The translations under genes were made by a program, and so were the position numbers. Below, piece by piece: positions 12,430 to 22,700 of a stretch of DNA of 64,000 nucleotides (position 1 is its first letter; every line of letters starts with the position of its first letter). The notes under the pieces were generated by a model that worked only from the letters and a program-made list of their open reading frames with translations, was not told the origin of the DNA and made no database searches. Source of the DNA: Hyposmocoma kahamanoa (taxonomy: Eukaryota; Arthropoda; Insecta; Lepidoptera; Cosmopterigidae); the NCBI RefSeq assembly GCF_003589595.1, contig NW_020654422.1, positions 19,859,225 to 19,923,224 of the forward strand. The letters are read 5' to 3'.

Positions 12430-12945
12430 TCACACACTGGCTTTTTTTTGCAAAATATAAGCGCGCATTTGACCTCCATCTCACCGTGATGAGGTCGACG
12501 ATAGACATGCACATCTAAATAATGCCTATTCACTCTCGCCTTGAAAAGGCTCAAGTTATACCGTTCAGGGAACAAGTCTGCAGGCAGGGAATTTTACTTC
12601 ACAGCCGTTCGCCATATAAATGTGGAAGCGTAACGCTACGTGCGAATGTTTGGAATATCCACAACATAGGGGTAGAACCCAAGCTACGTCTAGTCCCCAG
12701 AGGATGGAAAGAGAAAGGCGGAATTAAATCGTGTAATTTCATCGCACACTCTCCGTGATATATCCTGTAAAATATCGCTAAGCAGGCAACTGTACGGCGG
12801 TGTTGAAGGCTCTGCAGCTTCGCCTCCACTAACTAATTCCGAGTCACCTATAAACCTCTTGGCACCATTGTCAATTGAATCCAAATGCTTCCAAAGGCCT
12901 TTACGTATTCTCAAATTAATGCATCCTAATTAACACGACCTTGAT
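12430..12945 (-). pseudogene. LINE reverse-transcriptase C-terminal fragment
   Basis: The minus strand encodes a broken C-terminal region of a non-LTR retrotransposon polyprotein. One frame gives LQSLQHRRTVACLAIFYRIY followed by HGECAMKLHDLIPP. Further downstream a frame gives NSLPADLFPERYNLSLFKAR and VNRHY. These match the conserved tail of jockey-like LINE proteins (LQHRRDVASL..FYRLYHG, then WNSLP..FP..Y.L..FK). The frame shifts between about 12830 and 12914, and the usual Trp before NSLP is replaced by a stop, so it is dead. It is 5'-truncated with no RT core. Related pieces lie at 28125-28270 and 33945-34115. Confidence 0.8.
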
Positions 12946-12993
12946 AAGAAATTTAAAACAAAGTCTGTATAATCACTCTTTATAAGATATGAA

Positions 12994-13198
12994 TTTAAGA
13001 AACTGCCTCCGTGGCCGAACGGTTACCATGCCGGACTGCCACGCAGAGGTCCCAGGTTCGATTCCCGGGCCGGGAGAAATATTTGTATGACTTACATTTA
13101 TTTCTCTCGTGAGTTTGGGTGTAATTTGTGGTTCTCTATGTGTGTGCCCATGGCACACGCGACACAGGGTTTCCCTAGGCGGGGCTATGTTTAAGAAA
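12994..13198 (+). mobile_element. S1 tRNA-derived SINE with TSD
   Basis: Starts with tRNA-like GCCTCCGTGGCCGAACGG (box A TGGCCGAACGG) and has box B GGTTCGATTCC at about 13056. The SINE body follows, from GGGAGAAATATTTGTATGAC to GGGGCTATG. The 9-bp flanks TTTAAGAAA are identical (12994-13002 and 13190-13198). Compared with other copies, the last bases (AGTGTGTGCGTT) are missing. Mobilised by a LINE in trans by analogy with other SINEs. Confidence 0.85.
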
Positions 13199-13361
13199 AA
13201 AAAAAAGTAAGACATCGAAATGTTATGTAATTCTGTAATTGTCATATGTATCATAGCCTTAGGTCTAATTTTAGTCGATTGTCAAATACATAATAATGTT
13301 GATAAGCCTAATGTAATAAATAAAATAAAGAAGCTGTTTGTCCTACAAAAAAAACCTTAAA

Positions 13362-13832
13362 TGGAAAACTTCAGTAGCAGTAGAGCTCTCCATCTGAAAG
13401 AGTTCGTCCAGAGAAGTGCTGCTACCTTACCTATTTCCGCCGCTAAACAGTAATGTGAACATTACATTAGCAGATATCAAGTGGTGGGATGAACAGGTCG
13501 TGCACTTGATTTGTGCCATTCAGAGCTTTAAAACGCAAATACTTAAGAGGCACTCTCACTGCGCCCGTTACCCAGTGACATACGTTATTATACATATATA
13601 TCTAGATCAACTTTTGGTTGAAGTATTCGTTGTTTTACAGTGGATATGATTTTGTTATTGGGTGTTATAGCATTCAGTTTATTTTATCCAGTACGATTGT
13701 AGTGCTTCAGTCTGTGGAGGATTTGCCGATGTGCCCAATCACCTGCACGTGGGAAGATTTTTATGTGGCCACAGTGTAACTTATCACAAACTCGAATTTT
13801 TTTCCGAAATAACGTTTGTTCGAATTTTCGGT
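13362..13832 (+). repeat. S3 pieces in opposite orientations, then Z repeat
   Basis: 13362-13455 is sense S3 body; 13484-13585 is antisense S3 tail; 13585-13832 is Z. The second and third parts repeat the composite seen at 9722-10040. Z breaks off at GTTCGAATTTTC, where an M3 element begins, and a later Z segment (AGGTTATGATAATTCGAG) appears only at about 14680. Confidence 0.65.
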
Positions 13833-13972
13833 TGACTGTCAACCGTGACCATGGGACCTGTAAAGGGCCCGAAACGTCGGTTTGTTTGAAAAAACAAATA
13901 TACGCGATTTAAATCCGGAAAAATAGTTTCATTCCTATGTATAACAATCGCGAAAACCTAAGAACTCGATAT
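13833..13972 (+). mobile_element. M3 element, partial
   Basis: Contains CAACCGTGACCATGGGACC, AAAGGGCCCGAAACGTCGG, TATACGCGATTTAAATCCGG and CGCGAAAACCTAAGAACTCG in the order seen at 24868-25010 and, inverted, at 19180-19320. It sits between a truncated Z repeat and a LINE 3' end. Confidence 0.65.
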
Positions 13973-14661
13973 GTTATTATTGCATTGTCACACTTATTAA
14001 TAATTTACGTACAGTGGTTTGTAAGTGTACATGTGACACCCTGTAAGGGCACAGCAAAGTAGAGAGGGCACTCACTTATTATTAAATATAATGGTTTACA
14101 ATCATATGTTATCATATAAAGGTACAAGCATATTATTTATGATGACTTATTCAATATGGTAACCACCTTATTAAATAAATCATCACATATCATACACAGG
14201 TAAATTGATTAAAAAGAAGGATGTCGAAGTATTTTTAATTAATTTTGATCATTAAAAAATTCTTGAATGTTATAATAACTTTTATTTATAAAGAAGTCTT
14301 TTAAATATTTAGAGAAAATCTAAAATTCTTTAATTTCTTTTATGTGGACTGGTATGTGATTGTAGATTCTAGTTACCATAATTTGCGGTCCTGAACAAAC
14401 TAATTTTAATTTAGAAAATTGTACTTTCAATTGATGTAGGTTTCTATTGTTACGTTTAATTCCAGTTTTTGGTCAAAACAAAGTAGGATGGTTTCTTACA
14501 AATTTGCACGACTCAAGTATGTATATACCTGTTAAGGTTAATATGCTTAATTTTTGAAAAAGAGGTCTGCATGATTCTCTCTGTACTATATTTGTCAATA
14601 TCCTGATACACTCCTTTTGTAATATAAATACATCATTAACATTGGTAGAATTTCCCCACAT
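13973..14661 (-). pseudogene. 5'-truncated LINE with RT C-terminus and 3' UTR
   Basis: On the minus strand a frame begins MWGNSTNVNDVFILQKECIR and continues ILTNI.QRESCRPLFQKLSI, the segment just after the RT core in a lepidopteran-type LINE protein. After a stop near 14473, the following frames still give RIYNHIPVHIKEIKEF and INKSYYNIQEF, matching the protein's C-terminus. The 3' UTR carries TGCCCTTACAGGGTGTCACA, related to the LINE 3' end at 63232-63362. Truncated before the RT catalytic motifs and broken by stops. Confidence 0.8.
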
Positions 14662-14679
14662 TTACATTTTACATTTACA

Positions 14680-14735
14680 TAGGTTATGATAATTCGAGCA
14701 AATGTTATTTCTGGAAAATGTCATTTATATAAAAT
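14680..14735 (+). repeat. Displaced Z repeat segment
   Basis: AGGTTATGATAATTCGAGCA and TTTCTGGAAAATGTCATTT match Z at about 10181-10223. Together with Z at 13585-13832 it suggests that one Z copy was split by the M3 and LINE sequences. Confidence 0.55.
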
Positions 14736-14755
14736 AAATAAATAAAAAATAAATA

Positions 14756-14956
14756 ACGCACACACTCATATCCCCGCACTGGGGAAGTCCTGTATCGCGG
14801 GTGCCATGGACACACACAGAGGTACACAACCACAAATTACACCCAAACTCACGAGAGAAATAAATGTAGGCCATACAAATATTTCTCCCGGCCCGGGAAT
14901 TGAACCCGGGACCTCTGCGTGGCAGCCCAGCATGGGAACCGTTCGGCCACGGAGGC
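14756..14956 (-). mobile_element. S1 SINE, full-length
   Basis: Antisense S1 from AACGCACACACTCAT to GCCACGGAGGC, with box B (antisense GGAATTGAACC) and box A regions intact. An AT-rich run abuts the 3' end of the element (left side). Confidence 0.8.
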
Positions 14957-14965
14957 AATTAGCCC

Positions 14966-15190
14966 TATTTTTACCGCCAAGCACTAATGTGAACATTACT
15001 GCGTTCCAGTTTAGAAAGATAGAGTGCTGGAGAAACTACGTGCACATGAGACTTGTCAACTTACGACTTAATCGTCCCGTCACTTAATATTATAAAAAAC
15101 AAATCTATGGCCGGTGACATATTATTTTTATTATTAGTATCACTTCCCTGGAGGAACTCTCTCATAAGTAGCTCTACTGCTACTAAAACT
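14966..15190 (+). repeat. S3 fragments (sense 14966-15098, antisense 15135-15190)
   Basis: The sense part has ACCGCCAAGCACTAATGTGA, then GACTTGTCAACTTA, then directly CGTCCCGTCACTTAATATTA, so the middle is deleted. The antisense part has ACTTCCCTGGAGGAACTCTC and AGCTCTACTGCTACT. The two pieces are inverted relative to each other. Confidence 0.65.
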
Positions 15191-15564
15191 TGGTCTGATA
15201 GTTTATTTAGATTTATCTCGAAACTTGCACGTCACTAGCAGATAACAGTTATTAAAAGGAAGCGTCAGATTATCGACTTACCTTTGCATATCAGAAGTTT
15301 GGCAAGATCCATTGTTAAAGCGGTCGTTTGCTAAACGTTCGAGATGATAATAACATACATTTGGTTCTTACCTTGCTATTCGTTCGAAGCTGAGAAACTA
15401 AGCGCCTCGGACGACGGAACGTGGTATTAAGCTATTACTTATACAAACTTCGTGGTTTAAGAAACAAATAAGATTTTCGAGAAAGGTGGGTTGGAGAGAT
15501 TTTGATAGTTGCAAATTTAAGGCATTTTGTTTGTATGATTGTATAATTGTAACTTTTTTACATA

Positions 15565-15805
15565 AAAAAAACCGACGACAAAAGTTTGTGGAATTACATC
15601 TATTTGTTACAAGTTTTATTGAAATCGGTTACCGGAAAGTGTGCGAAAAGGGGTTCATCTCCTAGTATGCCACCCTTAGAGGTGGTTCTTCAAATTTAAA
15701 TGGAACTAATAATGGGGTACCCTCTTCCACAAATGACGGAGTAAGCGCACACATAAAAATACAATCGAATTGAGCACTTCCTCCTCTTTAAAGTTGGTTA
15801 AAAAT
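15565..15805 (+). repeat. R4 element
   Basis: From AAAACCGACGACAAAAG through GGAATTACATCTATTTG, ATCGGTTACCGGAAAG and GCCACCCTTAGAGGTGG to the right end TTAAAGTTGGTT. One of the more complete copies. No coding capacity. Confidence 0.7.
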
Positions 15806-15919
15806 ATCATACTTTTACTTGACGCAATCGTATGAAATAAAACTAGAAATGAAATAGGAAATAGGCCATTTCTGAGCGAATCGCTAATGATCATGGGAGA
15901 TTAGATTATAGATAATAAC

Positions 15920-16163
15920 TTCATAGCCATTGACTTACATATAAATGGACGACGGGTCTAATACAAAAACCACGAAAAAAATGTCCCAAGTCAACCTATT
16001 CGAAATTTAAATTGTAATGTCATCGCAGTATCGCGCTGTCAGTAGAACAAATGAAGACTAAAGCGGAGTTTGGCGCTCTGTATACGATTTTAGCGCCTTA
16101 CAAGTGCGGACACTTTTTAGCGCGGACCCGACGTCCATCTAATTGTAAGTCAATGTTCATAGC
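15920..16163. mobile_element. M2 MITE, copy 1, with perfect 8-bp TSD
   Basis: The element proper is 15928-16155. It starts CATTGACTTACA and ends TGTAAGTCAATG, with about 31 bp of inverted repeat carrying a few mismatches. The flanking 8-mers TTCATAGC (15920-15927 and 16156-16163) are identical. An inverted second copy lies at 46985-47202. An 8-bp TSD with ends beginning CA fits the hAT or P superfamilies. No transposase is encoded. Confidence 0.88.
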
Positions 16164-16369
16164 ACAATAAAAAACACAGTAATGGCATATTGAAATGGAA
16201 TGGAATAATAGAGAAAAAGAATTTGAAAAGTCAAGTTCATGTAAATCACTTTCAGGAGATTTGCTAAAATCGATGAATACTTAAAGCTATTAGCCCAAAA
16301 ATGATGGAACCCCACATTAATTTTTTTTCTACGATATTACTTTATATATTGCCACTTTACATATGTCTC

Positions 16370-16725
16370 CCGCCAAGTAGTAATATGACCGTTCCGGTTT
16401 ATAAGAATAAGGGTGTTGGTAAAATTATTCACATTCCCGTGAAAGACGATCACCGACATACCTAGACGACTATGGTCTATGCTAAACGACGCTACGTAGA
16501 AAAAAGAACTGGTGGATGTGGTATATACATCTCATTCGTAGTTGAGGTCTATTTATCAGTGTCAAATAATGTATTGAATATTGTATCTCAAATTTTATAG
16601 GGCTTGTCATCTTACGTCTCACGGTGACGGGTGCAGTGGCAGTGTCTATAAGATCTTTGATAAGATTTAGAGTCTGAGTGATACTGTAACTGTTATGGAT
16701 AGGTGTGTCACTTACATGTCACTTA
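16370..16725 (+). repeat. S3 SINE, split by about 140 bp
   Basis: Sense S3: CCGCCAAGTAGTAATATGA and GGTAAAATTATTCACA (16370-16450), then after unrelated sequence GGGTGACGGG-like tail parts from about 16595 (CACGGTGACGGGTGCAG) to TCACTTA at 16725. The intervening sequence has no clear TSD. Confidence 0.6.
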
Positions 16726-16736
16726 GTGTTAGAAAA

Positions 16737-16925
16737 AAATCCGCGGCCACATAAAAATCTTCCCAGGTGCAGGGGCACGACGGGTACATCAGTAAATCCT
16801 GCACAGACTGAAGCACTGCAGTCGTTTTGGATAAAATAAACTAGATGCTATAAAACCCAGTACCAAAATCACATCCACCTTAAAAAATCGGAAACATCAA
16901 CCAAAAGTTGATCTAGATATGTAAA
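16737..16925 (-). repeat. Z repeat, inverted copy
   Basis: The reverse complement matches Z from ATATCTAGATCAACTTTTGG to GGGAAGATTTTTATGTGGCC. It keeps the TTATTTTATCC insertion also seen at about 13680, so it belongs with that sub-type rather than with the 9.8-kb copy. Confidence 0.6.
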
Positions 16926-17286
16926 TATATGTTTGTGTTATCAAACCTAAGCAGCAATTTTGCGTCGGATATCGGAAGATCATCTCACTGAAATGGATAC
17001 ATCATTTGCTATTCAAACACCCGGAGGCGATGCGATGTAAAATCTCCAAATATTTTTTTTTCTTTTTCCCTTGACAGCGATAGCTTTACTTTTTTCAAAT
17101 TTTTCGTTCCAACAGAAGTTCGTTGCATTAATTAACAGATGGCAGTGTGTTAAATTTCCGTGAGAATCTAACGTATGAACTTAAAGTACACTTCATAGTT
17201 CCTTTGCTCCATCCTGCCAAGAATGCCAAATAAATAGAAGGAAATTTTACTTCTCTGGTACAATAAAATATGTACTGTACTGTCCA

Positions 17287-17510
17287 TTGCAGTTCCAGTG
17301 CCACACAGAGCTTTAAATCACAAAGATCACAAAGGCACTGTCACTGCGCCCCTCACCCTGGGACATAAGTTGACAAGTCTCATATGCCTTTCTGCCGTTC
17401 AAAAGCAAAACGCTGTATTGTTCACATTACTCCTTGGCGGTAGAAATACGTAAATTGACAGTACTTCCCTGGAGGAACTCTTTCACAAGAAGCTCTACTG
17501 CTACTTAAAA
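17287..17510 (-). repeat. S3 SINE body
   Basis: Antisense and fairly complete: CAGAGCTTTAAATCACAAAG, ACATAAGTTGACAAGTCTC, GTTCACATTACTCCTTGGCG, TACTTCCCTGGAGGAACTC, GCTCTACTGCTACTT. Head missing. Confidence 0.75.
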
Positions 17511-18165
17511 TTAAAATTTTGAAGTCAATTTACTGTTTAAAAATGTCGACGTAACTTAGAGATTGAAGTCATATTCCGTCACAGAAATTGGAACCGTCAA
17601 CCTGTCAATTGAGAAACAAACACTATTCCACTAGGCTACCACCGCTCTTTTAATTTCTTATAATATTATTTTTATAACACTTCAAAACGACCGCCTTTGT
17701 TACTGTCTTTATCACGCGGGCGCGAGAGCGAGACAGCAGTCTCTTGAATATAAATCCGTGCGTATCTCTTGGTATATGCATATAAACATTATTGTTATAT
17801 ATAACAAAGTATTTTTATAAAAGCTTTTTATTACGGCCATTGTATAGAAATTCTATGATAGCATATTAAATGTTTACACCAACTCGAACAAAATATATTG
17901 AACAACAAATTTTTTTCGTATAATACTTATAAACCCTTTTTTCGTATCAAGAAGTGCAACCACCACCCGTAAATCCCGTAAATTTTACTTCATTTTACTG
18001 CTAAGTTTCATCATTATGATCCACATCTCGACTTCATACACTTTAATATCTGCCATCCAGACTTACCCGTTTATGACCCACAACTTTGAGGGTGTCGTCC
18101 TCCCATCCCGCTACGATGTCCCACATTTCTATGACCAAACCAAAAGTGAAATTTCATGAATGGGG
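17511..18165. other. Spacer
   Basis: A CGCGGGCGCGAGAGCGAGAC stretch near 17715 stands out in base composition but carries no frame or motif. No gene seen. Confidence 0.35.
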
Positions 18166-18575
18166 TCAAGTCAAAGTCAAAGTCAAAGATTATTTATTCC
18201 ATATTAAAATAAATTTACACTCGAAATCGTCACATTTAAGCTACTGCTCGTTCACTACGCTGACCTCCCTGAGAAGAACAAGCAAGAAACTCTAGGGATT
18301 GCTCTTTTCAAATAAACTTAAATGCTATGGAGTACACTTTGAATCAAATTTGTTTGGATTCTGGAGCCGTGTTTATGTTGTTTATGTACATCTTTATCTA
18401 ACACGTAGTCTTCAATTTTGTAATATGATTTTTCGATCAAAATATTTTTAATGTAGTTTTTAAACTTAGGAAATGATAAACTTAATATATGCTCCGGAAT
18501 CTTATTGTAAAAACGTATACAGTTCCCCATAAAAGAATTGTTTACCTTGGTTAAACGAAATCGTGGAAATCACTG
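18166..18575 (-). pseudogene. 5'-truncated LINE: RT C-terminus, 3' UTR, (CTTTGA)n tail
   Basis: The minus strand reads RFRLTKVNNSFMGNCIRFYN then KIPEHILSLSFPKFKNYIKN and ILIEKSYYKIEDYVLDK, the conserved C-terminal tail of a lepidopteran-type LINE protein. The 3' UTR contains GAGTTTCTTGCTTGTTCTTC and ends with about three CTTTGA units (18166-18190). Upstream of 18575 the frame is broken. The same 3' UTR occurs at 61440-61760, where a MITE has landed in it. Confidence 0.8.
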
Positions 18576-19134
18576 ATCCTCTCCTTAAAAAAGGAACCCT
18601 TGTTGATCTGACTATGACTAAGAAATTATAACCGCAAATTGTGATTTATGTCATAAATACAAAACCTATAACGAAGTGATTTGTGGATACAACCAATTTT
18701 GAATATCTGTAATTGGCATATCGGGTTCAGTGTTGGACGGTGTGAAAACAGCACCCAGAGGTGTAACTTTTGACACGTTAATAATGTTTACGGTCGATAA
18801 TAAAGTTGTACCGAAGATTTCGTTGATTAATAACCCTAGTAAGATAATTTATGGTATTGGAAAATGTTTAAAGGATATTTTAGCAAAGGAATCAAGAGCA
18901 GCCGGAAAGGGCTTAAAAAGGCGCGGCTAGCTAAATGATGATAAGATTTTAACCAACCAGCATGACTATAGTTTTGCGAAAATGGCACCTTTAAATTTTT
19001 TCGTTGTTTTTGAAAGTAAGTTCTAAAATTTACTTGTAAAATGTAAAATTTGCAACTAAAGTATTATTAGGTAATTATAGTAATAAACTACAACAATGCA
19101 TCATTCCTGAGGTGATAACAGAAAAGTTTTTATT
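18576..19134. other. Spacer with a weak 66-codon frame
   Basis: A plus-strand frame (18730-18930) ends KESRAAGKGLKRRG but has no ATG at the called start, motif or splice signal. Not called a gene. Confidence 0.3.
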
Positions 19135-19735
19135 TTAAACCGACTCAAAAAAAGGAGAAAGTTCCCAATTGACGGAATTTATCGAGTTCTTAGGTTTTCG
19201 CGTTTGTCACACGTAGGAAATGACACTATTTTTACGGATTTAAATCTCGTATATTTGTTTTTTCAAACAAAACAACGTTTCGGGCTCTTTACAGGTCCCA
19301 TTGTCACGGTTGACTGAGGTGGTACAGTCTGATTTTTTCACTATAGTTACAAAAATTATTAATTAAACTTATTTCTAATTTTACAAAGAAAACATTCCAA
19401 TTTACGCCACATTATGTTTTTCAAATTATTTTATTTTACCAATATGAATTTTTATTTAGTTAAATTTATTATTATTAATTCGACTGATTCTTTTTATATG
19501 TATGTTACACGATAACTCCAGCATCTATGAACCGAGTTTGTTGATTCTTTTTTTTTTTGTTGGAAAAAGGGTACGCATTGGTCCTATTTAAATTTGATGA
19601 AAATATTCCACCTCTAAAGGTGGCAAACTAGGATAAAATCCGGTTCGCGCACTTTCCGGTAACCGATTGGAATAAAACTTGACTAACAGATTTACATCTG
19701 TAATTCGACGAACTATTGAGATAGGCTTTTTTTAA
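19135..19735 (-). repeat. R4 element interrupted by an M3 element
   Basis: R4 begins AACCGACTCAAAAAAAGG and stops after TTCCCAATTGAC (19173). It resumes at AATTCGACTGATTC (19477) and runs to ATTGAGATAGGC. The inserted 303 bp (19174-19476) is an M3 copy. The edge motifs AATTGAC and AATTCGAC look like a TSD of 7-8 bp with a one-base indel. Confidence 0.65.
19174..19476 (-). mobile_element. M3 element inserted in R4
   Basis: Inverted relative to the copy at 24769-25025: CGAGTTCTTAGGTTTTCGCG, GGATTTAAATCTCGTATA, AACGTTTCGGGCTCTTTACA, GTCACGGTTGACTGAGGTGG, and TTACAAAGAAAACATTCCAA with ACGCCACATTATG. This copy shows that M3 is about 300 bp, longer than the piece at 13.8 kb. Confidence 0.65.
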
Positions 19736-20356
19736 ATATAAGTAATATTTAGACCGAAAATACCAAGAATTTTTATAAACAAGTAATTTAATTGAAAGTG
19801 AATTACAAAATTACTGGCTAAGTGACAATTGTTCGATATGAGAAACAAAATCTTCAAAATTACGTCGCTCAGTGTATTGACGGATTCCATGTTAATTCGA
19901 TAGCTTCCGACAGTGCAATATCTGACAAGCTTTACACTATTTTTTATTCTTTATGTCATTTATAATGAGAACGATCCACAACTCAAATTCAGAAAAGTAT
20001 AGATACTGTTAACTGTACTTTAATATTATTGCAATTAAGTATAATGGTATCACAAAAGTGTGAATTTAAATTCCAGTGTATTCAAGTGCATATGAGGTAT
20101 CAGATAAAACTTAGTCAAAAATTAAAAGCTTTGACAAAGATTACCTACCTGTCAAAAAAACTCTCGCCCCTTTTATTACAACGCATTATGATGATACGTT
20201 AAAAATTTAATTACTCTACAATTTTTTTGCAACACCCTATATCCGTAAAAACTCATAAATGCAAAAGTAATTTTTACTACAGAGCATTTTAAAGAAAGCT
20301 CTTAATTAGGCATGTAAATCTTAAAGTGAAATAAAAAATTAGTTAAATAATAATAA

Positions 20357-20520
20357 CGCACACCCGGCAAACCCGGATGCCATGGACACGCATATAGACA
20401 AACACAAATTATACCCAGACTCACGAGACAAATAAATATAGGCCATACATATATTTCTCCCGGCCCGAGAATCGAACCTGGGACCTCTGCGTGGCATGGT
20501 AACCGTTCGGCCACGGAGGC
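20357..20520 (-). mobile_element. S1 SINE, internal deletions
   Basis: Antisense S1 from CGCACACCCGGCAA to GGCCACGGAGGC. A few bases are missing near the 3' part and in the tRNA-like region (GTGGCATGGTAACCG instead of GTGGCAGTCCAGCATGG). Confidence 0.8.
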
Positions 20521-22119
20521 AGTTAATAAAAATAAACAACAAACGTTGATGGCACTGAATTTCTTTTACCATTGCTTGATTTTAAACATTCTTTAACATT
20601 CCATAACGACTGAATTGAGCTTCATAATCCCAATATCCTTTCTATTGAACGTCATCACTACAGTAGAATCATACGTGAAGCTGTTGAAATTAAAAAACAC
20701 CGTAATTTCAGCCGTGAATACGATTTTAAGTCTTCATCGTCGTGGGATCCAGTCTCAGCAAATGTAAACTACATCAAGTATCGCCCGACAAATCGTTGGA
20801 TGTCGTGGGTGTTAGTCTAGTGACAACCCTAGTGCATAAATAATTAAGACCAAGTGCGGATTGTTAGAAAAACTCGCACAGCTAGAAGATGTTGACACCC
20901 GCCTCTCAGTCCCTTTGATACCATAGACGTTGCAATACGTCCGAATCGTCGAGGTAATTAAAATATGTTAACATAATATTCTTCATCGAGACAAACCCAA
21001 TTAGAGTTTAACGGTGCTTTACAATATTTTATTCATTAGTTATACTTTTTTCTTAAAGCAATAAAATAAAATACCTCTCAACACAATTTGTCAATAAACG
21101 AAACTCGCCCTTTTTTAAAATTTAAAGTTAATTCTTGAAGCTTTAATGGTCATATCACTAAACTTGACATTTTCTTTTATCGGTATCGACTTCAATGTGC
21201 AATATCTATACTTTATATGGAAAGGGTCTACAGACGGTAAGAGCAATAAAGAGGTATATAAAGGTAGTAAAGGCCACCCATCTAGCGCCCCACACCGCGT
21301 CCCCCGCCACTGTGACGGATCCTTCCACGCCCCTCATTTGTTATACAAATTTTATACTACCCTCCGGTCCAGATCTTGCCGCGAAAAAGAACAATGCAAT
21401 GCACCGTGACTTCTGACAATCAGTGGATGCAAATTTTGCTGACGCTTCCTTTTAACATTTTTTTTTCTTCAGCTATATCAGTATGGATTTACATCCATAC
21501 CGTACGTCAATAAAAATATGTAATAAGATACGAGGTGATATAAAAAATATATCTGTCTATATCTATAATATGCATTAATTTGTTTAAAAGTGATAAGGAA
21601 GTCTAATTTGACATTGTATTTATTCATTATTATTATTGTATTTTTTCTTCTCATTACTGACTTGTTTAAATTGTGTGTATTATGTTTGGTTTTTATTTGT
21701 ATTTGATTTAAGTTTTTTTTCCAACTCAGTCACTATTGTTAAGGACATAAATTATAAAAATATAGGAAAATTTGTATTATTTTATAAAAAGTAAGAGTTC
21801 CTTTTAGAAAAATGATACGACGACGCTAGAATTTTTAAAAAGTAAGTAGAATGTAAGACAAGTTTTATATTTTTCATTCAACTATCAACTTTCGTTCAAA
21901 AATGCAACAATTATGTTGTGTATTTCAATTTTGATAATTTTATAGAAAATCTTAGATTTTCTTTTTATATTTTTGCAATGCAATAAAGATAATATGAATA
22001 TGACCCTGTGAGCGCTTACATTGTTCATTTTGAGAACTGCCACTAGGTCTTTAGGAAATTATGTGCTACAAAGTTGATGTAGAAAGAAAGATTTGACTAT
22101 AATTACCACTACCTACTTC
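20521..22119. other. Spacer with a TATA-like CpG-containing patch
   Basis: At 21254 a TATATAAAGG sequence precedes a C-rich stretch (GCGCCCCACACCGCG) by about 30 bp, which could be a promoter. Two overlapping plus-strand frames (21146-21416) have no motif. Otherwise AT-rich with no repeat family recognised. Confidence 0.25.
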
Positions 22120-22290
22120 GGGTTCGAGAAAATGCCAAATGACCACACCAATTACGTAGTCTCAAACAAGGGAATTTCCAGTACTATGAGTACCAGAGCA
22201 GCGGAATTCTGAGGCACTTCCCAGAACAGCCAGTCCAGAACCCATTTAGAAAATTCATTTCTAAATGCCATAGGGAATTTAACCTAGGAC
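22120..22290 (-). repeat. S3 head-region fragment
   Basis: Shares with 3770-3900 and 53150-53225 the motifs TACTATGAGTACCAGAGCA and AACCCATTTAGAAA. It is the segment between tRNA-like head and S3 body, in antisense. Confidence 0.5.
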
Positions 22291-22384
22291 CTCCACTGAG
22301 TTCGTCGAATTGAAAATATAACTGAACCGTCTAGGATACAATTGTCTCATCAACGTTCTACTCCTAGTCACGGATCTCCTCTAA

Positions 22385-22700
22385 AGAAAGGATTATAAGC
22401 CGGTACTACCTCAGCGCGAATTCAAACTTTCCCGTACTAACACGGTTCATGTTGTTTGGTCGAGCGTCCGGGACACTGGCATTATTTCAGAATTTATTTC
22501 TTCACAAACGAAATTATTGTCATTTGAAAAATGTATATCGTATACTATACGTGTTTTGTTTAGTTCAGTTCATATTAAAAAAGATCATTGCAATTTGTAA
22601 AGCACCTATTGAATACAACGGGTTTCTTTTAAAAATTCGAGGTACGTTTGTGTTTTTTACTATCGTGAAATTTTTTATTGAACGGGAACAAAATAGACAA
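22385..22700 (+). repeat. YX repeat, left part
   Basis: Matches 9245-9500: CTACCTCAGC.CGAATTCAA, GGGACACTGGC, TTTCAGAATTTATT and TATCGTATACT. The 127-codon frame covering it is not preserved in other YX copies, so it is not a gene. Confidence 0.55.

Noticed and set aside
13004..13075. Genuine tRNA gene
   Set aside because: It is the head of a SINE with a TSD and eight further copies in the window.
21254..21290. TATA-box promoter
   Set aside because: A single TATATAAAGG in AT-rich DNA is weak evidence. No initiator or downstream exon could be linked to it.
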